From assembly GCF_001699815.1 (NCBI RefSeq), contig NZ_MCGB01000061.1, forward strand, positions 328,765 through 392,764: DNA of 64,000 nucleotides, in the 5' to 3' direction. The notes under the pieces are model-generated. The model made no database searches. It worked only from the letters and a program-made list of their open reading frames with translations, and was not told the origin of the DNA. Source of the DNA: Ralstonia pickettii. Its GTDB lineage: Bacteria; Pseudomonadota; Gammaproteobacteria; Burkholderiales; Burkholderiaceae. Shown here in pieces: positions 23,651 to 36,047 of this stretch. The first letter of the stretch is position 1. Each line of letters starts with the position of its first letter. Both the position numbers and the translations under genes were made by a program.

Positions 23651-25066
23651 ATGCTGGATAACCTGACCCAACGGCTCGCGCGCGTGGTCAAGACCATGCG
23701 CGGCGAAGCGCGCCTGACCGAAGCCAACACCGCCGAGATGCTGCGCGAAGTTCGCATGGCGCTGCTCGAAGCCGACGTGGCGCTGCCGGTCGTGCGCGAA
23801 TTCATTGCCCGCGTCAAGGAAAAGGCGCTCGGCGAAGACGTCATCACAAGCCTTTCGCCGGGCCAGGCGCTGGTCGGCATCGTGCAGCGCGAGCTGACGG
23901 CCATCATCGGCGGCCAGGAAGCGCTGGAAGGCGTCGGCAGCAACATCATGGGCGGCCGCGCCGCCGAGCTGAACCTCAACGTCACGCCGCCCGCGATCAT
24001 CCTGATGGCTGGCCTGCAAGGCGCGGGCAAGACCACCACGGTCGGCAAGCTCGCCAAGTGGCTCAAAGAGAACAAGAAAAAGAAAGTGCTGACGGTGTCG
24101 TGCGACGTGTATCGCCCTGCCGCCATCGCGCAGTTGAAGACCGTTTCCGAGCAGGTTGGCGCGGACTTCTTTCCCTCGCAGCCCGACCAGAAGCCGGTGG
24201 ACATTGCCGCCGCCGCACTGGACTGGGCCAAGAAGCACTACCACGATGTGCTGATCGTCGATACGGCCGGCCGCCTCGGTATCGACGAGGCGATGATGCA
24301 GGAGATCGCCGCGCTGCACGCCAAGCTCAAGCCGGCCGAAACGCTGTTTGTGGTCGATGCGATGCTCGGCCAGGATGCCGTCAACACCGCCAAGGCCTTC
24401 AACGACACCCTGCCTCTGACCGGCGTGGTCCTGACCAAGCTCGACGGCGATGCGCGCGGTGGCGCGGCGCTGTCGGTGCGTCACATCACGGGCAAGCCGA
24501 TCAAGTTCGTCGGTGTGGCCGAAAAGCTCGACGGGCTGGAGCCGTTCTACCCCGACCGCATGGCCCAGCGGATTCTGGGCATGGGCGACATTCTCGCGCT
24601 GGTGGAAGAAGCCCAGCGCGGTGTCGACATGGAAGAGGCGCAGAAGCTTGCGGCCAAGATCAAAAAGACCGGCGGCTTCGACCTCGAAGACTTCAAGGCG
24701 CAGATCGGCCAGATGAAGAAGATGGGCGGTCTGGGCGGCCTGATGGACAAACTGCCTGCGCAGTTCGCACAACAGGCCCAGGGCGCCAACATGGACCAGG
24801 CCGAAAAGCAGGTCCGCCGCATGGAAGGCATCATCAACAGCATGACGGCTGCCGAGCGCGCCAAGCCTGAGCTCATCAAGGCAAGCCGCAAGCGCCGCAT
24901 TGCCGCCGGGGCGGGCGTGCAGGTGCAGGAAGTCAACCGTCTGCTCAACCAATTCGAGCAGATGCAAGGCATGATGAAAAAGCTCAAAGGCGGCGGCATG
25001 ATGAAGATGATGCGCGCCATGGGCGGCATGAAAGGCGGCATGAAGGGGCTGCTCGGCGGCCGCTGA
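23651..25066 (+). CDS. ffh: Signal recognition particle protein Ffh
   Basis: The 471-residue GTPase binds 4.5S RNA and nascent signal sequences, targeting proteins to FtsY/SecYEG. N domain at 1-90; G domain with GLQGAGKTTTVGKLA (P-loop), DTAGRLGIDE and TKLDGDARGG; Met-rich M domain from about 325 (MKKMGGLGGLMDKLPAQFA, SRKRRIAAGAG). The start at 23651 (MLDNLTQRLARVV) is the family start; the open frame reaches 22 codons further upstream without support. Confidence 0.97.
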   Translation: MLDNLTQRLARVVKTMRGEARLTEANTAEMLREVRMALLEADVALPVVREFIARVKEKALGEDVITSLSPGQALVGIVQRELTAIIGGQEALEGVGSNIMGGRAAELNLNVTPPAIILMAGLQGAGKTTTVGKLAKWLKENKKKKVLTVSCDVYRPAAIAQLKTVSEQVGADFFPSQPDQKPVDIAAAALDWAKKHYHDVLIVDTAGRLGIDEAMMQEIAALHAKLKPAETLFVVDAMLGQDAVNTAKAFNDTLPLTGVVLTKLDGDARGGAALSVRHITGKPIKFVGVAEKLDGLEPFYPDRMAQRILGMGDILALVEEAQRGVDMEEAQKLAAKIKKTGGFDLEDFKAQIGQMKKMGGLGGLMDKLPAQFAQQAQGANMDQAEKQVRRMEGIINSMTAAERAKPELIKASRKRRIAAGAGVQVQEVNRLLNQFEQMQGMMKKLKGGGMMKMMRAMGGMKGGMKGLLGGR

Positions 25067-25134
25067 GCGGGCTCCCCCCCCTCCTGAATCGCACTTTTGA
25101 TCGACACACCGAACCGTTTCACCGAACCGAAAAG

Positions 25135-25683
25135 ATGCTGAGCGCAGAACAGGCCCGCGAACTCTGGGCCAACTCCGAAGAAATCGTCAGCGAAGACGCC
25201 GTGCGCGGCTCGCTGGACCGCATGGCCGAAGAGATCACCGAGAAGATCGGCGACACGTTCCCGATGGTGCTGTCCGTGATGGGCGGCGCGGCGGTCTTTA
25301 CCGGCATGCTGCTGCCCAAGCTGGCCTTCCCGCTGGAGTTCGACTACATCCACCTCTCCCGCTACAACAACAAGACGGTGGGCGGCGAGATGCAGTGGCG
25401 CGTGGCGCCGCGCGAGTCGGTCAAGGGCCGCACGGTGCTGGTGCTCGACGACATCCTCGACGAAGGCGAGACGATGGCCGCCATCCGCTCGCGCATCATC
25501 GACATGGGTGCCGCGGAGTTCTATTCCGCCGTGCTCTGCGAGAAGACGCTCGCCAAATCGAAGCCGCTGCACCCTGACTTCTGCGGCTTCAACGTGCCTG
25601 ACCGCTACGTGTTCGGCTGCGGAATGGACGCCAAGGGCTACTGGCGCAACCTGCCGACCATCCGCGCGCTCAAGAACACCTGA
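25135..25683 (+). CDS. hpt: Hypoxanthine-guanine phosphoribosyltransferase
   Basis: This 182-residue purine-salvage enzyme converts hypoxanthine or guanine plus PRPP to IMP or GMP. The PRPP-binding motif is VLVLDDILDEGETM (residues about 101-114), and VMGGAAVFTGML supplies the upstream loop. It follows ffh by 68 bp, facing marC across a shared terminator. The symbol is given by function; some annotations call it hprT-like. Confidence 0.88.
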   Translation: MLSAEQARELWANSEEIVSEDAVRGSLDRMAEEITEKIGDTFPMVLSVMGGAAVFTGMLLPKLAFPLEFDYIHLSRYNNKTVGGEMQWRVAPRESVKGRTVLVLDDILDEGETMAAIRSRIIDMGAAEFYSAVLCEKTLAKSKPLHPDFCGFNVPDRYVFGCGMDAKGYWRNLPTIRALKNT

Positions 25684-25701
25684 GGCAGCACCGCAGCAAA
25701 C

Positions 25702-25731
25702 AAAAAGGGCGACACCTCAGTCGCCCTTTTT
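25702..25731. terminator. Bidirectional terminator between hpt and marC
   Basis: AAAAAGGGCGAC (25702-25713) and GTCGCCCTTTTT (25720-25731) form a 12-bp stem with a 6-base loop; both strands end in a T-run, serving the two convergent genes. Confidence 0.92.
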
Positions 25732-25748
25732 TGTTGCCCGCGCGTGGT

Positions 25749-26342
25749 TCAGAGTTGATGCGCGAATGTGCGGATGCCCTTGAGCAGCATCTCCACCGAG
25801 ATCGCCACCAGGATCAGCCCCATCAGCCGCTCGAACGCCATCACCGTACGCTCCCCTACCAGGCGCTGGATATGCGTGGCGCTCAGCAGCACCACCGCGC
25901 ACACGGCCATCGTCGCGCATAGCGAGCCGACCCACGTCCACATGCGCCCGGGCGCCTGTGACACCAGCAGCATCACCGTGGCCATCGCCGACGGCCCCGC
26001 GATGGCCGGAATCGCCAGCGGCACGATGAAGGGCTCGCCTGTGGGCTGCGACTCGGCAGCACCTTCACGCGGGAAGATCATCCGCAGCGCGATCAGGAAC
26101 AGCACGATGCCGCCTGCAATCTGCAGCGACATGTCGGTCAGGCTCATCATGCGCAGGAAGCTCTCGCCGAAGAACATGAAGACGAGCAGCAGCACGAACG
26201 CAATGCCGACCTCGCGCAGCACGACGCGGTTGCGGCGCTCGGGAGCGACCGGCCGCAGCGCCGAGATGAAGATCGGAATGTTGCCGAGCGGATCGGTGAT
26301 CAGCACCAGCAGAACGGTCGCCGAGAGAAACGTGTATTCCAT
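25749..26342 (-). CDS. MarC family integral membrane protein
   Basis: This 197-residue protein has six membrane segments and the MarC/UPF0056 signatures LLVLITDPLGNIPIF at the N-terminus and FLIALRMIFP in the middle. Its function is unknown; despite the family name a role in drug resistance is not established. It follows the prolyl-hydroxylase-like gene by 12 bp, so the two form an operon. Confidence 0.88.
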   Translation of the reverse strand: MEYTFLSATVLLVLITDPLGNIPIFISALRPVAPERRNRVVLREVGIAFVLLLVFMFFGESFLRMMSLTDMSLQIAGGIVLFLIALRMIFPREGAAESQPTGEPFIVPLAIPAIAGPSAMATVMLLVSQAPGRMWTWVGSLCATMAVCAVVLLSATHIQRLVGERTVMAFERLMGLILVAISVEMLLKGIRTFAHQL

Positions 26343-26354
26343 CGCCGACGTCGC

Positions 26355-27221
26355 TCAGGCGCCGCGACGATAGGGACGTTCACGCAGCCATTTGGTGGCG
26401 ATCCACTTCTCACCACGCTCGACCGGCAGGCCGGCATGCAGCGTGTCCTCGTCCAGCGTGCCGTCGGGCCGCTTGTAGACGAAGAAGACGGCGTTGCCCT
26501 TGACCGGCGCCACCTCCAGCCCGAGCTTCGGAAAGCCCGTGGCACCGCCGGCCTGCACGCTGTTCAGGTAGATGACCATGGTCGCCACGCGCTGACCGCC
26601 CACTTCAAGCTGGCGTGCCTCGCCGCTGCGCCCGGGGTTGAAGAAATCGAAGTGCGGCTGGTATTCGCCGCCGGGCTGGTAGTTCAGCACCTGGAAGCCC
26701 TCGCCGTGTTCGACCGGCACGCCCACGGCCTGCGCGATACGCACTTCGATCTTGGCGATCAGCGGATGCTCGCCGACCTGGAACATCCCGCCTTGGCTGG
26801 TCCGGGCCGAGATCAAATTTTCCTCGCCCGTATCGGGGTTCACGACGGGCGAACGCTTCAGGCGATTGCGCCCGATCGCGATCAGCTCGTCACACTCGGC
26901 GTCCGACAGAAAGTGCTGGAACAGCACGATGCGCGGCGTCTCGATCGCAAACAGGATGGGGATGTCGCCATCGGCGGTATGCACAGCGTTGCTGTTTTCG
27001 ACCGCCTGGTCGGCAGCGGAGGTCGGAGCGGGCGCCACAATCGGGGCGGGCGCGCGCGCAGTCAGCGCCTCATCGACGACACGGCGCGCGAAGGCACGGT
27101 CGTAGCCGGATTGCACCATCGAAGCCACCAGGGATTCGGCCTCAAAGCCTTCGGTCACGTGACGCTGCAGCCAGTCGCGCAGCGCGTCAGACATCGTCGC
27201 GTACGGTTGGGTGGTGGACAT
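26355..27221 (-). CDS. 2-oxoglutarate/Fe(II) oxygenase, prolyl 4-hydroxylase-like
   Basis: Of this 288-residue protein, residues about 95-285 form a P4Hc domain: iron ligands His and Asp in YQPHFDFFN, the distal His in LHAGLPV, and the 2-oxoglutarate-binding Lys in GEKWIATKW. The N-terminal about 75 residues are helical and carry a region (LRDWLQRHVTEGFEAESLVA) of unknown role. Its target is unknown; bacterial relatives hydroxylate proteins or small peptides. Confidence 0.85.
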   Translation of the reverse strand: MSTTQPYATMSDALRDWLQRHVTEGFEAESLVASMVQSGYDRAFARRVVDEALTARAPAPIVAPAPTSAADQAVENSNAVHTADGDIPILFAIETPRIVLFQHFLSDAECDELIAIGRNRLKRSPVVNPDTGEENLISARTSQGGMFQVGEHPLIAKIEVRIAQAVGVPVEHGEGFQVLNYQPGGEYQPHFDFFNPGRSGEARQLEVGGQRVATMVIYLNSVQAGGATGFPKLGLEVAPVKGNAVFFVYKRPDGTLDEDTLHAGLPVERGEKWIATKWLRERPYRRGA

Positions 27222-27287
27222 GCGGGATGGAGATGCGGGCGAGCGAGAAATGGCCCTATTGTAGGCCGACCGTTCGCCGGCGGAAGA

Positions 27288-28048
27288 TCACGAACCGCCA
27301 GCCGGACCGCCAGCAATACGCAGCGGCGAGAACGGATTGCGCGCCGGCACTTCCGGCAGCGCCTTGGCACGCGGCGTGGGCACAGCGGGCTCGGCAGGCA
27401 CCGGCGCCGACACCGTCATCGCGCTCGACTCCTGATATTGCCAACGCTTCCAGGCCGCCAGCACGGCATTCGGATACTGCGGCTGACCGCGGCTGCCGTT
27501 GTAGCGGCCAAGCGCCAGGTACAGATTGCCGCCTTCCATGTCGAGGTAATGACGCAGGATCGTGCAGCCGTAGCGCAGGTTGCTCTGCAGGTGGAAGAGC
27601 TTGCGCGAGTCGTTGTCGCCGATGCTGCGGGTCCAGAACGGCATCACCTGCATCAGGCCCATCGCCCCGGCACTGCTGATGGCGTACTTGCGAAAGCCGC
27701 TTTCCACCTGGATGAGCCCGAGCACCAGCGCCGGGTCCAGGCCAGCACGCTTGGCCTCGTAATACGCCGTCTCGATCAGTTCGACGCGTACCGACGCCTG
27801 CGGGATCTTGCCCGACATGCGCACCGACATCTCCGCCAGCCAGCGCAGGTAGCCGAGTTGCTCGTCGTTGCTGGCAAAGACCGGGCGCAGCGGACGGCTG
27901 TCGGCCACCGCGGCAGACAGCGCGCTGCGCACGGAGTCCGCCAGGTATTCCTCTTTCTGGGCGCCGCCCACGCCAGCTGCGTGCCCGCGAGCAACGTCCC
28001 CGCGCACAGCGCAGTGACGATCAGGCGGGCGGAAGACAAGCGGCGCAT
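27288..28048 (-). pseudogene. Lytic transglycosylase with a frameshift after the signal peptide
   Basis: The catalytic part (Slt-type SLT domain: ESGFRKYAISSAGAMGLMQV, RYNGSRGQPQYP) is open to 28007, but its natural signal peptide, MRRLSSARLIVTALCAGTLL AGTQLAWA, begins at 28048 in another frame. The frames join at about 27960-27968, where one G appears missing from a GC-rich run; restoring it gives LAWAGAQKEEYLADSV. As read, no secreted enzyme would be made. It is either a real pseudogene or a sequencing error. The gene follows proS by 22 bp. Confidence 0.75.
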
Positions 28049-28070
28049 GCGGGTCGGTCCGGTTGTTGCG

Positions 28071-29795
<1,725 letters not shown>

Positions 29796-29953
29796 GCGAC
29801 TGACAATAAGGGATGACGCGACCAACCAAAGCCGCGAAAACAAGGGCAAAAGCCACCGGAATCAGGAGATGAGACGAGGCGCCAGGCGCACATTCGCGCA
29901 ATCGGCACCCCTCCCCCAGGAGGCGCGAGTGAGCGGCAACATTTCGGCTTCTG

Positions 29954-29983
29954 TGACAGCCGAGCGACGGGCCGCTCTATAAT
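29954..29983 (+). promoter_or_regulatory. Promoter of rppH
   Basis: A perfect -10 TATAAT lies at 29978-29983, with TGACAG (29954-29959) 18 bp upstream as -35. Transcription would start near 29990, about 25 bp before rppH. Confidence 0.65.
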
Positions 29984-30015
29984 CGGCGTAATTCTAAAGT
30001 ATTCGAGGTGCAGTC

Positions 30016-30723
30016 ATGCTCGATCGTGAAGGCTTCCGCCCGAACGTCGGCATCATCCTCATCAACGCAAGAAACGAGGTGTTCTGGGGCAAGCGCATTG
30101 GCGAGCACTCCTGGCAGTTTCCACAAGGCGGCATCAAATACGGCGAAACGCCCGAACAAGCGATGTTCCGCGAACTGCACGAAGAAGTCGGCCTGTTGCC
30201 AGAACACGTCCGGATCGTCGGTCGCACGCGCGACTGGCTGCGGTATGAGGTGCCGGACAAGTTCATCCGCCGCGAAATACGCGGCCACTATCGGGGCCAG
30301 AAACAGATCTGGTTCCTGCTGCGCATGGTCGGTCGCGACTGCGACATCCAACTGCGTGCTACCGAGCATCCGGAATTCGATGCTTGGCGGTGGAGCCAGT
30401 ACTGGGTGCCGCTCGAAGCCGTCATCGAGTTCAAGCGCGAGGTGTATCAGCTGGCGCTGTCGGAGCTTTCGCGCTTCGTGCAGCGTCAGACCCGCGCGCC
30501 GCTCTCGCCCTACGGGCGCGGCGGCCAGCACCGAGAGCGCGACGGACGCGACGCGCGCGATAGCCGCGAACGCTCCAGCGACCAGGGCGGCCGGAACGAA
30601 CAGCACGCCCAGCCGGCCCTGACCGTCACCACCACGACGGTCATCGTCGAGACGGTGAGCGTATCCGCGCCGACCCCCTCCTCCCCCAACCCTGACGACA
30701 CGGCTCCCAAGGACAATTCGTGA
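30016..30723 (+). CDS. rppH: RNA pyrophosphohydrolase RppH
   Basis: RppH removes pyrophosphate from 5'-triphosphate mRNA to start decay. The Nudix box is [20 protein letters not shown] then VGL (residues about 38-60). The catalytic domain is about 160 residues; the protein has 235, with a disordered Arg/Asp/Gly-rich then Thr/Ser/Pro-rich tail ([20 protein letters not shown]). The stop overlaps the next gene's GTG start. Confidence 0.93.
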   Translation: MLDREGFRPNVGIILINARNEVFWGKRIGEHSWQFPQGGIKYGETPEQAMFRELHEEVGLLPEHVRIVGRTRDWLRYEVPDKFIRREIRGHYRGQKQIWFLLRMVGRDCDIQLRATEHPEFDAWRWSQYWVPLEAVIEFKREVYQLALSELSRFVQRQTRAPLSPYGRGGQHRERDGRDARDSRERSSDQGGRNEQHAQPALTVTTTTVIVETVSVSAPTPSSPNPDDTAPKDNS

Positions 30724-31358
30724 ATCTGATGACGACGACACGTGGAGCGCGCCGCGCTCTCGTGCCGCTCGCGCTGGCGGCTGCGCTGGCGCTGACGGCA
30801 TGTGGCCATAACCGCACCGGCGACCTCGAAGACAAGCTGTTGATGGACCCGTTCAACGACAAGCCCTTCAAGGAAGACGCCGTCACCTTCCCGGCCCCGC
30901 CAGTCGATCGTGATGCCGTGCCATTCGATGTGGGCGGCCGAAGCGACTCGCCGCTGCGCTTCGCCATCGATCCGAAATCGGTGTCGATCGGCAAGGACAA
31001 CGTGGTGCGCTACACCGTGCTGATCACCAGCAAGACCGGCGCGCGCAACGTGAACTACGAAGGCCTGCGCTGCGACACAGCCGAGCGGCGCATCTATGCA
31101 ACGCTGCGCAACGATACCAACCAGTGGATCGGTAACCGCGCGGTCGACATGAACGAAACGGCGAATACCGAGTCCGCCAGCATGAACGCCTACAAGCCCG
31201 CCACGGATTGGCAGCGTGTCGGCAATGGCGGGCCGACGGACTATGCGTCGGCGCTGATGCGCTCGTACTTCTGCGACGTGCGCTCGGTAGCGGGAGATGG
31301 GAAGGCTTCTAAGCTAGTGCAGCGGCTGGGGCAGAGTGGGCGGTATTTCGGGCCCTGA
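30720..31358 (+). CDS. CNP1-like family lipoprotein
   Basis: This 212-residue protein has a lipoprotein-type signal ([13 protein letters not shown]). The mature part matches the CNP1-like family ([33 protein letters not shown]). The function is unknown. The GTG at 30720 was chosen: AAGGA lies six bases before it and it overlaps the rppH stop (GTGA), indicating coupling; an ATG at 30729 is possible. Confidence 0.8.
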   Translation: MNLMTTTRGARRALVPLALAAALALTACGHNRTGDLEDKLLMDPFNDKPFKEDAVTFPAPPVDRDAVPFDVGGRSDSPLRFAIDPKSVSIGKDNVVRYTVLITSKTGARNVNYEGLRCDTAERRIYATLRNDTNQWIGNRAVDMNETANTESASMNAYKPATDWQRVGNGGPTDYASALMRSYFCDVRSVAGDGKASKLVQRLGQSGRYFGP

Positions 31359-31394
31359 GGGGCAGACACCGGCATACCGCGTGCGCTCAAGCAC

Positions 31395-31422
31395 AAAGGC
31401 CAACCTCGCAAGGTTGGCCTTT
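31395..31422. terminator. Bidirectional terminator between the CNP1-like gene and proB
   Basis: AAAGGCCAACCT (31395-31406) and AGGTTGGCCTTT (31411-31422) form a 12-bp stem with a 4-base loop, CGCA, with T-runs on both strands. Confidence 0.88.
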
Positions 31423-31450
31423 TCTATCGATGCTCAGCCGAGTGGCTGGA

Positions 31451-32575
31451 TCAGAGCAGCACTAGGTTATCCCGGTGCACCAGTTCCGCAGCGCTGACGT
31501 AGCCCAGCACCGCCTCGATCTCGGAAGATGCCTTGCGCGCGATCAGCCGAGCCTCTGCCGATGAATAATTCGTCAGCCCGCGGGCAACTTCCAGCCCCGC
31601 CGCATCCACACACGAAATCACCTCGCCGCGCGCAAACTCGCCCTGCACTTCGGTCACGCCGATCGGCAGCAACGACTTGCCGCCGGCAGTGAGTTTCTCG
31701 ACCGCACCGGCATCCAGCACCACGCGACCGCGCAGCTGCAGATGGTCAATCATCCACTGCTTGCGTGCCGCCATCCGCCCGGTCGGCGCGCGAAGTTGCG
31801 TGCCAATGGCCTCACCGCTCGCCAGTCGCGCAAGCACATCAGCCTCGCGACCCGAAGCAATGATGGTGTGCGCGCCCGATTTGGCCGCCCGCTTGGCCGC
31901 CAGAATCTTCGTCAGCATGCCGCCCTTGCCGATGCTCGAACCGGCGCCGCCGGCCATCTGCTCCAGGTCCGGCGTACCGGCCTGCGCCTCATCGACAAAG
32001 CGGGCGCCCGGGTCCTTGCGCGGGTCGGCGGTGTACAGGCCGCGTTGGTCCGTCAGGATGATCAGCGCATCGCCTTCGATCAGGTTGGTGACAAGCGCGC
32101 CAAGCGTGTCGTTGTCGCCGAACTTGATTTCATCGGTGACGACGGTGTCGTTCTCGTTGATGATCGGCACGACACCGAGGCTCAGCAGCGTGAGCAGCGT
32201 GGAGCGTGCGTTGAGATAGCGCTCGCGATCGGCCAGGTCGCCATGCGTGAGCAGCACCTGGGCCGTGCGGATGCTGTGCCGCGCGAACTCGGATTCGTAC
32301 ACCTGCGCCAGCCCCATCTGCCCGACGGCGGCGGCGGCCTGCAGCTCGTGGATTTCCTTCGGGCGCTTGGCCCAGCCCAAGCGCTGCATGCCCTCGGCGA
32401 TGGCGCCCGAGCTGACCAGCACGACTTCCTTGCCCGCCGCCCGTAACGCCGCGATCTGCGCGGCCCAGCGGGCAATGGCGGCCTGATCGAGGCCACGGCC
32501 GTCGTTGGTAACCAGGCTGGAACCGACCTTGACGACAAGGCGGCGCGCATCGGCAATCAGCGAATGCAGGGCCAT
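31451..32575 (-). CDS. proB: Glutamate 5-kinase
   Basis: The 374-residue enzyme phosphorylates glutamate in the first step of proline synthesis. The kinase domain (1-260) shows [17 protein letters not shown] and [15 protein letters not shown]; a C-terminal PUA domain (about 285-365) follows. It lies 33 bp after obg. Confidence 0.96.
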   Translation of the reverse strand: MALHSLIADARRLVVKVGSSLVTNDGRGLDQAAIARWAAQIAALRAAGKEVVLVSSGAIAEGMQRLGWAKRPKEIHELQAAAAVGQMGLAQVYESEFARHSIRTAQVLLTHGDLADRERYLNARSTLLTLLSLGVVPIINENDTVVTDEIKFGDNDTLGALVTNLIEGDALIILTDQRGLYTADPRKDPGARFVDEAQAGTPDLEQMAGGAGSSIGKGGMLTKILAAKRAAKSGAHTIIASGREADVLARLASGEAIGTQLRAPTGRMAARKQWMIDHLQLRGRVVLDAGAVEKLTAGGKSLLPIGVTEVQGEFARGEVISCVDAAGLEVARGLTNYSSAEARLIARKASSEIEAVLGYVSAAELVHRDNLVLL

Positions 32576-32608
32576 GGTGGGCGCGTCTCCGAAGGATGTT
32601 TGTTGTGT

Positions 32609-33769
<1,161 letters not shown>

Positions 33770-33853
33770 CTAACAGAACGCGCCTGGAAACATGCGCCAA
33801 GACGCAGCGTACCGCCCAGGATCAGGGTCGCGTTTTGTTAACGGCCAGAAACG

Positions 33854-33878
33854 AAAAAGCCCCGCACGGGTGCGGGGC
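33854..33878 (-). terminator. Terminator of rplU-rpmA
   Basis: GCCCCGCA (33859-33866) and TGCGGGGC (33871-33878) form the stem; on the minus strand it is followed by TTTTTCG. It lies 20-45 bp after the rpmA stop. Confidence 0.85.
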
Positions 33879-33898
33879 CTTTGCACTACAAGGCTGAA

Positions 33899-34159
33899 TC
33901 AGGCCGCCGGAACAACGTCGACGAACTGCTTCTTGCCTTCGCCGCGGTTGGCGAACTTCACGTGGCCATCGACCAGCGCGAAGAGGGTGTGGTCCTTGCC
34001 CATGCCCACATTCACGCCAGCGTGTGTGCGGGTGCCGCGTTGGCGGACGATGATGCCGCCAGCGTTGATGGCTTGACCGCCGTACACCTTCACGCCCAGG
34101 CGCTTCGACTCGGAATCGCGGCCGTTCCGTGTGGAACCGCCGCCTTTTTTCTGTGCCAT
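33899..34159 (-). CDS. rpmA: 50S ribosomal protein L27
   Basis: This 86-residue protein begins [16 protein letters not shown], the typical flexible N-terminus near the peptidyl transferase centre, and continues [15 protein letters not shown]. It lies 37 bp after rplU, the usual pair. Confidence 0.98.
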   Translation of the reverse strand: MAQKKGGGSTRNGRDSESKRLGVKVYGGQAINAGGIIVRQRGTRTHAGVNVGMGKDHTLFALVDGHVKFANRGEGKKQFVDVVPAA

Positions 34160-34196
34160 GACTGAACTCCTATCCGGTTACGTAGACGACGCAGCC

Positions 34197-34508
34197 TTAG
34201 GCCACGATCGAGTCGATACGCAACTCGGTGTAATTTTGACGATGCCCTTGGCGCTTTTGATAGTGCTTACGACGGCGCATCTTGAAGATGTGCACTTTGT
34301 CGTGACGACCGTGGGAGATGACGGTGGCTTTGACGGCAGCCCCGCTCACCAGCGGCGCACCAACCTTGAGTTGGTCGCCGGCGCCCACTGCGAGCACCTG
34401 GTCAAGCGTGATTTCTGCGCCAACGTCCGCCGGTATCTGTTCTACTTTCAGTTTTTCGCCAGCAGCAACCTTGTATTGCTTACCGCCGGTTTTTACGACC
34501 GCGTACAT
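34197..34508 (-). CDS. rplU: 50S ribosomal protein L21
   Basis: This 103-residue protein begins [20 protein letters not shown] and ends [17 protein letters not shown], matching the whole family. It heads the rplU-rpmA operon. Confidence 0.98.
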   Translation of the reverse strand: MYAVVKTGGKQYKVAAGEKLKVEQIPADVGAEITLDQVLAVGAGDQLKVGAPLVSGAAVKATVISHGRHDKVHIFKMRRRKHYQKRQGHRQNYTELRIDSIVA

Positions 34509-34594
34509 TGTCGGACCTCGATAAAAGAACTAAAACGTGACTCTTGTGCCGCTCGACGCCCGCATGCGCGGGCAACGAACACAGAGAACTCGTG

Positions 34595-34623
34595 ATTATA
34601 CAAGAAAAACCCAAGCAAATCAA
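34595..34623 (-). promoter_or_regulatory. Promoter of rplU-rpmA
   Basis: The minus strand has -35 TTGATT (34618-34623) and -10 TATAAT (34595-34600) spaced 17 bp, giving a leader of about 80 bases to rplU. Confidence 0.85.
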
Positions 34624-34717
34624 AGGCTAATGCGTTACGGGCGTGCTGCGCCCGCGCAACGCGCCCGCCACGTCAAGCGTGGTGCGCCGGGCCATCGGGC
34701 AAACCACCTTGTTGCTC

Positions 34718-34723
34718 TATAAT
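34718..34723 (+). promoter_or_regulatory. -10 element of ispB
   Basis: A perfect TATAAT lies at 34718-34723. The -35 region is not a good match. Transcription would start near 34730, which argues against the upstream TTG at 34735 as start. Confidence 0.55.
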
Positions 34724-34797
34724 CTCGCGGTTTTTTGCGCAGCATCGTACGCGCCCAAGTTGACCACCAGCCACACGCTTTTCTGTCGGAATTCGCC

Positions 34798-35775
34798 TTG
34801 ACCCAGACCTCCGCCTCCGTCCTGCTCGCCCCTGTCGCTGAAGACATGCGCGCCGTCGATGCCGTGATCCGCCGCCGCCTGGGCTCGGAGGTGGTGCTGA
34901 TCAATCAGATCGGCGAATACATCGTCAGCGCCGGCGGCAAGCGCCTGCGCCCGGTGATCCTGCTGCTGGTAGCAAACGCGCTTGGTTACAAGGGCGAGCA
35001 TCAGCACGAACTGGCCGCCGTGGTCGAGTTCATCCACACGGCCACACTGCTGCACGACGACGTGGTTGACGAATCCGACCTGCGCCGCGGCCGAAAGACC
35101 GCCAACGCCGTGTTCGGCAACGCGGCAAGCGTGCTGGTGGGCGATTTCCTGTATTCGCGCGCCTTCCAGATGATGGTGCAGGCCAACAGCATGCGCATCA
35201 TGCAGATCCTGGCCGACGCAACCAACATCATTTCTGAAGGCGAGGTCCTGCAACTGCTGAACATGCATGACCCGGACGTGACGGAAGAGCGCTACCTCCA
35301 GGTCATTCGCTACAAGACCGCCAAGCTGTTCGAGGCAGCTGCCCAGATCGGCGCCGTGCTCTCGGACGCGGACGCCGCCACTGAAGAAGCCGCTGCCGAA
35401 TATGGCCGCCGCATCGGCACCGCGTTCCAGATCGTCGACGACCTGCTCGACTACACGTCCACCGCTGACCAGATGGGCAAGAACGCCGGTGACGACCTGC
35501 GCGAAGGCAAGCCGACACTGCCGCTCATCCACCTGCTATCGAACGGCACGGAAGAGCAGCGAGCACTGGTGCGCCAAGCCATCGAGCAAGGCGGCACGGA
35601 ACATTTCGATGCGATCTTCGCTGCCATTCAGGCTTCCGGCGCGCTGGAGTACACGCGCCAAGCCGCCGAGCGCGAAGCCGCCGCAGCTGAAGCAGCGGCA
35701 AACGCATTACCCCCTTCCCTTTTCCGCCAGACACTGATAGACTTGTGTGCTTTCTCGCTGCAACGTCAGTCCTGA
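34798..35775 (+). CDS. ispB: Octaprenyl diphosphate synthase
   Basis: The 325-residue trans-prenyltransferase makes the ubiquinone side chain. It has both Asp-rich motifs: LLHDDVVDESDLRRG and VDDLLDYT, plus GKRLRP near the N-terminus. The TTG at 34798 was chosen: GGA lies seven bases upstream, the -10 at 34718 allows a leader, and it leaves an N-terminus about the length of E. coli IspB. TTG at 34735 remains possible. Confidence 0.93.
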   Translation: MTQTSASVLLAPVAEDMRAVDAVIRRRLGSEVVLINQIGEYIVSAGGKRLRPVILLLVANALGYKGEHQHELAAVVEFIHTATLLHDDVVDESDLRRGRKTANAVFGNAASVLVGDFLYSRAFQMMVQANSMRIMQILADATNIISEGEVLQLLNMHDPDVTEERYLQVIRYKTAKLFEAAAQIGAVLSDADAATEEAAAEYGRRIGTAFQIVDDLLDYTSTADQMGKNAGDDLREGKPTLPLIHLLSNGTEEQRALVRQAIEQGGTEHFDAIFAAIQASGALEYTRQAAEREAAAAEAAANALPPSLFRQTLIDLCAFSLQRQS

Positions 35776-35801
35776 CACGCACGAGATCTGCGAAGAAGCA
35801 T

Positions 35802-35878
35802 CGGGGTGTAGCTTAGCCTGGTAGAGCGCTACGTTCGGGACGTAGAGGCCGGAGGTTCGAATCCTCTCACCCCGACCA
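35802..35878 (+). tRNA. tRNA-Pro (anticodon CGG)
   Basis: A 77-base cloverleaf is visible. Acceptor CGGGGTG pairs with CACCCCG, the anticodon stem is CTACG/CGTAG around TTCGGGA, and the T arm is GGAGG-TTCGAAT-CCTCT type. The discriminator is A and CCA is encoded. Anticodon CGG reads CCG proline codons. Confidence 0.95.
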
Positions 35879-35905
35879 GAAATTCCCTTGTCGATCAAGG
35901 ACATC

Positions 35906-35931
35906 AAGCCCAGCAATTGCTGGGCTTTTTT
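35906..35931 (+). terminator. Terminator after tRNA-Pro
   Basis: AAGCCCAGCAA (35906-35916) and TTGCTGGGCTT (35917-35927) form a perfect palindrome followed by a run of T to 35931. Confidence 0.9.
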
Positions 35932-36047
35932 GTTTCTGAATGGCCATCTGATGGGGACTACGGTTGCGGCACGCGCAACGGGCGCCCGCAACGGCGGGGC
36001 AAACCCCTCTGTTATAGTGGGCGCTTCGCTGCCCCTCCCCTCCCGCT

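Noticed and set aside
35802..35878. tRNA-Pro as an integration site
   Set aside because: No island genes or direct repeat of the tRNA 3' end are seen next to it.
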